A DNA stretch of 63,429 nucleotides from Roseburia hominis (GTDB lineage: Bacteria; Bacillota; Clostridia; Lachnospirales; Lachnospiraceae). The position numbers were made by a program, and so were the translations under genes. The notes below the pieces were generated by a model. The model was given only the letters and a program-made list of their open reading frames with translations, did no database searches and was not told the origin of the DNA. The stretch spans positions 1 to 63,429 of the forward strand of contig JAETOE010000023.1 in NCBI GenBank assembly GCA_021771815.1, written 5' to 3'. Below are positions 58,479 to 63,429 of this stretch, one piece after another (position 1 is the stretch's first letter; each line of letters starts with the position of its first letter).

Positions 58479-59772
58479 GTTTGCGGTTACACCGCCTATG
58501 GGCTGGAACAGCTATGATTATTATGATACTACGGTGAGTGAGGAACAGGTAAAAAAGAATGCAGAGTATATGGCTGCACATTTGAAGAAATTTGGCTACG
58601 AGTATGTTGTTGTAGATATTGAATGGTATTCCAATGATGCCGGAACAAAACGGAAGGAGTTTCAGTACATTCCGTTTGGAGATGATGTAATGGATGAGTT
58701 TGGACGTTTTCAGCCCAGTCCCGGCAGATTTCCGTCATCAGCAGACGGAAGCGGATTTACACAGTTGGCCTCTTATGTACATGAACTTGGATTAAAATTC
58801 GGTATTCATATTATGAGAGGTATCCCACGTGCGGCAGCAGAAAAGCATCTTCCTGTTAAAGGAACATTTTTTACCGCAGACATGGTGGCAGATCCGTCCT
58901 CGATCTGCGGATGGAATCCGGATATGTATGGAGTGAGAAATACAGAAGCAGGTCAGAGCTATTATGATTCCCTGATAGAGATGTATGCTTCCTGGGGTGT
59001 TGATTTTATTAAGTGTGATGATATCTGTGACAGCTTTATATATCGGAATGACAGCTTTTCCGGATGGCATGAAACCGAAATGTTATACAAGGCTATTCAG
59101 AAATCAAACAGGGAAATTGTACTCAGCCTTTCCCCGGGTCCTGCACATATTGACCGTGCGTGGCAGTATTGCAGATATGCAAACATGTGGCGTATTACGG
59201 ATGATTTCTGGGATAACTGGGAGCTTCTTAAGAATATGTTCTGGAGATGTGAGCTATGGCAGGATCATGTAAAAGAGGGCAGTTTCCCGGATTGCGATAT
59301 GCTGCCACTCGGCAAGGTCGGTAAAGGCTTTGAGACAGGAGAAAGAGACTGTCTGTTTACCAGGGAAGAGCAGAAGACCATGATGACGCTATGGTGTATG
59401 TTCCGTTCTCCGCTGATGATTGGCGCCGAGCTTACCAAAATGGATGATTTTACATTGGGTCTTCTCACTAATAAAGAGCTGTTGGCGTTACTTTCCGAGG
59501 ACTGCAGGGGAGAACAGCTGCGAAGATCGGAAGAGGAGGCTGTCTGGAAAAATACAAACATAAAAACCGGCAAGCTTACGGCAGCACTGTTTAATCTCAG
59601 TGATACAGATCGGGAGATCTGTTTGAATATGGAAGAGCTGTCAGGACGGGAAACGGATAAGGATTCCTATGAATTTACCGAGCTGTGGAGTGGTGAGGTT
59701 TTACATAGCGGAAAGGAAGCATTAACCGTCGTAGTACCTGCACACGGCACGAAAGTGTTTTCTGTTCGATAG
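58465..59772 (+). CDS. Glycoside hydrolase family 27 alpha-galactosidase-like enzyme
   Basis: The 435-residue enzyme begins with the GH27 signature TPPMGWNSYDYY. It has the catalytic nucleophile in DFIKCDDICDS, an acid/base Asp region in ANMWRITDDFWDNW, and a C-terminal beta-sandwich. ATG 58465 has AAAGGAG 10 nt upstream; this site lies within the end of the phosphatase remnant. Without a signal peptide it should act on imported alpha-galactosides. Confidence 0.93.
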   Translation: MNKNKFAVTPPMGWNSYDYYDTTVSEEQVKKNAEYMAAHLKKFGYEYVVVDIEWYSNDAGTKRKEFQYIPFGDDVMDEFGRFQPSPGRFPSSADGSGFTQLASYVHELGLKFGIHIMRGIPRAAAEKHLPVKGTFFTADMVADPSSICGWNPDMYGVRNTEAGQSYYDSLIEMYASWGVDFIKCDDICDSFIYRNDSFSGWHETEMLYKAIQKSNREIVLSLSPGPAHIDRAWQYCRYANMWRITDDFWDNWELLKNMFWRCELWQDHVKEGSFPDCDMLPLGKVGKGFETGERDCLFTREEQKTMMTLWCMFRSPLMIGAELTKMDDFTLGLLTNKELLALLSEDCRGEQLRRSEEEAVWKNTNIKTGKLTAALFNLSDTDREICLNMEELSGRETDKDSYEFTELWSGEVLHSGKEALTVVVPAHGTKVFSVR

Positions 59773-59784
59773 ATAATAAAAATT

Positions 59785-60357
59785 TTATCCAGACCGGTAT
59801 TGCTGCGGAGTAATACCGGTTATTTTTTTGAATTGTTTATGAAAGTAGGAGCTGCTGGAAAATCCGGTTTTTTCTGCAATAATATCCATTCCCCAGCTGG
59901 TTCTTTCAAGAAACTCTTTTGCCTTATCAATGCGCATGGATGTAATGTAGGCACTCAGAGTCTGGTCAAATTTCTGATGAAATACATAAGATAAATAATC
60001 CGGACTCATATGCAAATATTCTGCAATAGAAGAACGGTTCAGATCAGGATCGGATAAATTGGAATAGATATAGGTTCGTACACGGAAAATAAAGTCCTCA
60101 TCCTCTGCCAGCTGATCCCGAGCTGTCTTAGCAGGAGCAATGGATGAAATGGCAGCTGCAGACTGTTGATGAGACTGATTTTGCTTAAGCTCCAGTGCGT
60201 GCCGGATTTCATCACATAATTGTGTCTTATCTATAGGTTTTAAAACATAGCTGGCACAATGAAGCTTTAACGCCTTCTGGGCATAATCAAAGCGTTGATG
60301 GCCGGACAAAATCATACATATTATGGGATATGCAAAACAAACATTTGCAACATCCAC
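59785..60357 (-). pseudogene. AraC-type response regulator, N-terminus lost at the IS junction
   Basis: Only the second half of the REC domain remains (IICMILSGHQRFDYAQKAL, then YVLKPIDK with the conserved Lys). It is followed by a linker and a complete AraC HTH pair (NRSSIAEYLHMSPDYLSYVF, DIIAEKTGFSSSSYFHKQFKK). The phospho-acceptor Asp half is missing. Homology stops near 60330, where the IS begins. The YesN-like regulator probably controlled the nearby glycoside hydrolases. Residues before CFAYP are IS-derived. Confidence 0.85.
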
Positions 60358-61600
60358 GAGAAAGAAGGTGTCTCTCGCAAATGCTATACATCATTCGTCA
60401 TTCATATACAACCGGTTAAAAAAATTTAACTTTTGCAAATTTTATTCTAACCGGGTGGTAAATCATCTTATGGGCATCCTGATTAGTATTTTTATCTCAG
60501 GATATCACGGTAAAACCACGGACTTTGCTAAAAACAGTTCCTTCCACAGAACTACGATTGCCCATTTTCTCAATTCTGGGAAATGGGATGACTCATTACT
60601 TGCAGATACTTTAAAACGTTCCGTCATTGAGATTATTTATTCAGAAGCAGCACGCACTGGAAAGCCTGTTTTCTGCATTGTGGATGATACAATCGCTTCA
60701 AAGACAAAGCCTTCGTCACGGGCTCTGCATCCAATTGAAGATGCGTATTTCCATCAGTCCCATTTAAAAGGAAAACAGGATTATGGGCATCAGGCCGTTG
60801 CTGTCATGCTTTCCTGCAACGGCATTGTCCTGAATTATGCTTTTGTTTTGTACAATAAATCCATTTCCAAAATCAACATTGTGCAAAACATTGCAAGGGA
60901 ACTGCCAGTTCCCCCGGTGATGTCCTATTTCCTGTGTGACTGCTGGTATGTTTCTGAAAAAATAATCAGTACCTTTGTGGAAAGAGGATTTCATACGATT
61001 GGTGCTTTAAAAACGAACCGGATGCTCTATCCTTTCGGGATCAGAAAGAAACTCAGCGAATTCGCCGCACTTCTGTCCGTGACACATGCAGATTTTAACC
61101 TTGTGACAGTTAAAAACAAAAATTATTATGTGTACCGGTATGAAGGAAAACTTAATGGCATCGAAAATGCTGTTGTTCTTTTGAGCTACCCGGAAAAAGC
61201 ATTTGGAAACCCGAAAGCATTGCGGGCTTTTCTCAGCACCGATGTCTCATTATCAACCGATGAAATCCTGTCCTGTTACGTATGCCGGTGGTCAATCGAA
61301 GTATTTTTCCGGCAGTGCAAGGATAAACTGGCACTGGGCAGCTACCAGATACGCTCTGCACAGGGAATCCGGAGGTACTGGTTGCTGATGTCACTGGCAC
61401 ATTATATGTGTGTTACAGGAACTGGTGAATTCTGCTCTTTCGAAACCGGATATCACCGGATCTGTGATACTATCCAGCAGGAACAGTATTGGTATCTGTT
61501 TCAATGTGCAAGGGAAAGCAATGACTTTGACTCATTTATGAAATTGGCAGTGTAGTTTTGTGCAATTTTTCAAACTTGCTCATTTATAGTTATAAAGATA
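60331..61600 (+). mobile_element. IS4-superfamily (IS701-like) insertion sequence
   Basis: It contains one transposase gene. The left end is near 60331, where the regulator homology stops, and the right end is soon after 61555. Possible imperfect ends TGCAAAACAAAC (left) and TGCACAAAACTAC (right, reversed) are only a guess. No target-site duplication could be identified. Confidence 0.7.
60368..61555 (+). CDS. DDE transposase, IS4/IS701-like
   Basis: The protein (about 395 residues) shows the DDE triad: Asp in FCIVDDTIASKT, Asp in YFLCDCWYVSE, and Glu in the Y-x2-R-x3-E-x6-K motif CYVCRWSIEVFFRQCKDK. The N-terminal DFAKNSSFHRTTIAHFLN is the helical DNA-binding part. No ATG with a ribosome site is in frame; GTG 60368 is a guess. 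The ORF looks intact, so the element may still move. Confidence 0.85.
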   Translation: MSLANAIHHSSFIYNRLKKFNFCKFYSNRVVNHLMGILISIFISGYHGKTTDFAKNSSFHRTTIAHFLNSGKWDDSLLADTLKRSVIEIIYSEAARTGKPVFCIVDDTIASKTKPSSRALHPIEDAYFHQSHLKGKQDYGHQAVAVMLSCNGIVLNYAFVLYNKSISKINIVQNIARELPVPPVMSYFLCDCWYVSEKIISTFVERGFHTIGALKTNRMLYPFGIRKKLSEFAALLSVTHADFNLVTVKNKNYYVYRYEGKLNGIENAVVLLSYPEKAFGNPKALRAFLSTDVSLSTDEILSCYVCRWSIEVFFRQCKDKLALGSYQIRSAQGIRRYWLLMSLAHYMCVTGTGEFCSFETGYHRICDTIQQEQYWYLFQCARESNDFDSFMKLAV

Positions 61601-61752
61601 ATTTGCATTCTATTTGGGCGAATCAGGAATTATATCGAAAGGGAAATTCTGATACAGAGTTTTATGGAATCCTGGAGAAGAATATGCGGCCGATATATGA
61701 TTCAGCAAGAAGACAAGGTTATGACGTGTGGGATAAAAGGCTGGTAGGATAG
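61558..61752 (+). pseudogene. Orphan 3' fragment of an unknown gene beside the IS
   Basis: The frame reads SIWANQELYRKGNSDTEFYG then EKNMRPIYDSARRQGYDVWDKRLVG and a stop. It looks like a real C-terminus but has no start or ribosome site. It is not the missing part of the AraC-type regulator (opposite strand, no REC features). Family not recognised. Confidence 0.5.
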
Positions 61753-61848
61753 TTATTTGATTTCGCATAAGGTGAAATAGATATATCAATCAAAATAATC
61801 AAATGTCCAAAAGTGTAGGTAAGAGGTGAACGGAAAGAGGTATATTAA

Positions 61849-63321
61849 ATGACCGAAGAAAAGATAACAGAGCTTCAAAGTGGATTTAATACAGCATTTA
61901 TCAACGGTGTATTTCATTCTAATTTAGCATATAGACCGCAATTTATTTATAACGACAATAAGAATGGTCAGAAGGTGTTTTCTGCCATAGAAGATGAATT
62001 GCTGCGATGTGATAGCTTTTCAATTAGTGTTGCATTTATTACAAGAGGTGGTATTACTCCGCTTCTACAAACATTGAAGGAATTAGGGCGAAGAGGCGTG
62101 CCGGGTAGAATTTTGACTACGGATTACCTTTGTTTCAGTGATCCTGTGGCATTAGATACAATAGCGAGTCTTTCTAATATTGAGCTTCGTATGTATCAAA
62201 CAGAACATTCAGGAAATGGATTTCATACCAAGGGATATATTTTCCAAAAAAGTGAAGAATACCGTTTTATCATTGGCAGCTCCAATTTGACACAGGATGC
62301 CTTGACACGAAATATGGAGTGGAATACAAAGCTTGTGTCTACTAATAAGGGGGAAATGGCAAATTCTGTTTTAGCTGAATTTGAGAAGATTTGGAATGCG
62401 ACAGAATATACGAAGCCTTATGAAGAATTTATCGAGAAATATAGAAGAAAATACGAAGAGAAGCAATTATTTAATAAAATGGTTGCCAAACAGAAAAAAA
62501 TTGCAAAGAGTGAAGCTGTTCCATCTGTAGAAGCGTATACATTACAGCCTAATTCAATGCAGAGGGCTTTTATATATAATTTATTGGAATTAAGAAGCAA
62601 GGGCGTAGATAAGGCATTATTAATTTCTGCTACGGGTACAGGGAAAACCTATGCTTCCGCATTTGCTATGAGAGAGCTAGGATTTAAGAGAGTTCTGTTT
62701 TTAGTGCATAGAAATCAGATCGCAAAGCAGGCGAAAGCATCTTTTGAGAGAGTATTTGGCAGCAGAATAAAGACAGGATTAGTATCAGGAACTAAGCATG
62801 ATTATGAAGCAGATTTTGTGTTTGCAACGGTGCAGACATTAAGTAAACAGGAAAACTTAGAGAGATTCTCAAGAGATTATTTTGATGCCTGCATTTACGA
62901 TGAAGCACATCATACAAGTGCAGACAGTTATAAAAAGATAATGGATTATTTCATGCCAGAGTTTACGCTGGGAATGACTGCGACGCCGGACAAGCGTGAT
63001 GATAATATTGATGGACGTAATATATATGAAATTTTTGACCATAACATTGCCTATGAGATTCGGTTGCAGCAAGCAATGGAGGAAGATTTACTGTGTCCAT
63101 TCCATTATTTTGGAATTACCGATTTAGCAATGATATCTGACGAAGGAAATTCAAGAGAAGGGCAGCTTGAGAATTTCAGATATTTAACCAGTGATGACCG
63201 GGTAAAGTATGTTATGGAACAGGCGGCGTATTTCGGGTATTCAGGAGAACGTGTAAAAGGCCTGATTTTCTGTAGTACAATTGACGAAGCGAAGGAGTTG
63301 TCCCGAAAGTTTAATTGTTAG
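61849..63321 (+). pseudogene. PLD-DEAD/DEAH helicase (DUF3427 type), truncated at the 3' end
   Basis: The 490 residues comprise an N-terminal phospholipase D-like domain (FHTKGYIFQKSEEYRFIIGSSNLTQDAL, an HxK motif) and a helicase core. The core has motif I ATGTGKTY, motif II YDEAHH and motif III GMTATP. The reading frame stops abruptly after GLIFCSTIDEAKELSRKFN; motifs V and VI and the DUF3427 end are missing, when full-length members have about 950 residues. It has a good start (AGAGG before ATG 61849). Related proteins are linked to phage defence and restriction islands. Confidence 0.85.
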
Positions 63322-63429
63322 ACGGCACATTGTGGGAGGGGCAAACCGCACTTTGATTTCGGCAATAACATCTCTCCGATCGTGCGGTATCGGCACTTGC
63401 TGCAGACTCTCATCGGGATGACCGTAGAT
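63318..63429 (-). other. Unidentified sequence after the helicase break; partial leftward frame
   Basis: The sequence after 63320 no longer matches the helicase. On the minus strand a frame with a zinc-knuckle look (RVCSKCRYRTIGEML...KSKCGLPLPQC) runs in from the window edge to a stop at 63318-63320. On the + strand another frame is also open. It may be an inserted element that cut the helicase; I cannot name it. Confidence 0.35.

Overview
The window comes from a low-to-mid G+C Firmicute, most likely a gut Lachnospiraceae-type bacterium (an inference). The host block ispF, T-box, cysE, cysS, mrnC, rlmB, sigH follows the classic Firmicutes order, and thiC-thiW sits behind a TPP riboswitch. Many ORFs match protein types common in Lachnospiraceae prophages.

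Positions 1-395 hold a promoter and two tRNA genes, tRNA-Val(TAC) and tRNA-Met(CAT). A complete-looking siphovirus prophage (about 370-40048) is integrated in the 3' end of tRNA-Met. A 26-bp piece of that tRNA end is repeated at 40023-40048 as attR. The leftward lysogeny module (412-5406) has a tyrosine integrase, two cargo genes (RhuM-like and Uma2-like), a membrane protein of unknown function, a small ImmA/IrrE-like protein and a CI-type repressor. Overlapping divergent promoters with palindromic operators (5437-5513) separate it from the rightward early operon (5636-20302). The early operon carries many very small genes, then SMC-like ATPase, RecT, PD-(D/E)XK nuclease, HNH, RusA, a replication-type protein and a short sliding-clamp-like protein. 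It ends with a PP-loop/PAPS-reductase-like enzyme, a C5 cytosine methyltransferase, a radical SAM protein and small accessory genes.

The late modules run from 20667 to 39837: packaging and portal, capsid, tail, fibre, holin and endolysin. The minor capsid protein ends in an HExxH metallopeptidase-like domain. One structured, terminator-like RNA element occurs three times: before the small terminase, before the scaffold gene and before the holin. A compensatory base-pair change in the third copy supports the fold. Two of the copies lie immediately downstream of strong -10 boxes. This suggests a phage-encoded control of late transcription and is the most interesting unexplained feature here. 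A second, different conserved leader hairpin precedes both the PAPS-reductase-like gene and the methyltransferase gene.

After attR the host chromosome resumes with ispF and the cysteine/translation cluster, thiC-thiW, a DnaQ-like exonuclease, an OmpR-type two-component system, a PIN/NYN-like protein with tandem repeats, a hemerythrin-CheX-REC fusion, a BNR-repeat surface protein and an HNH nuclease. A glycan-degradation patch follows (GH43, a decayed alkaline phosphatase, GH27, an AraC-type response regulator). Its right end is broken by an IS4/IS701-like transposon, an orphan gene fragment and a 3'-truncated PLD/DEAD helicase, so 57.8-63.4 kb is a region of active decay.
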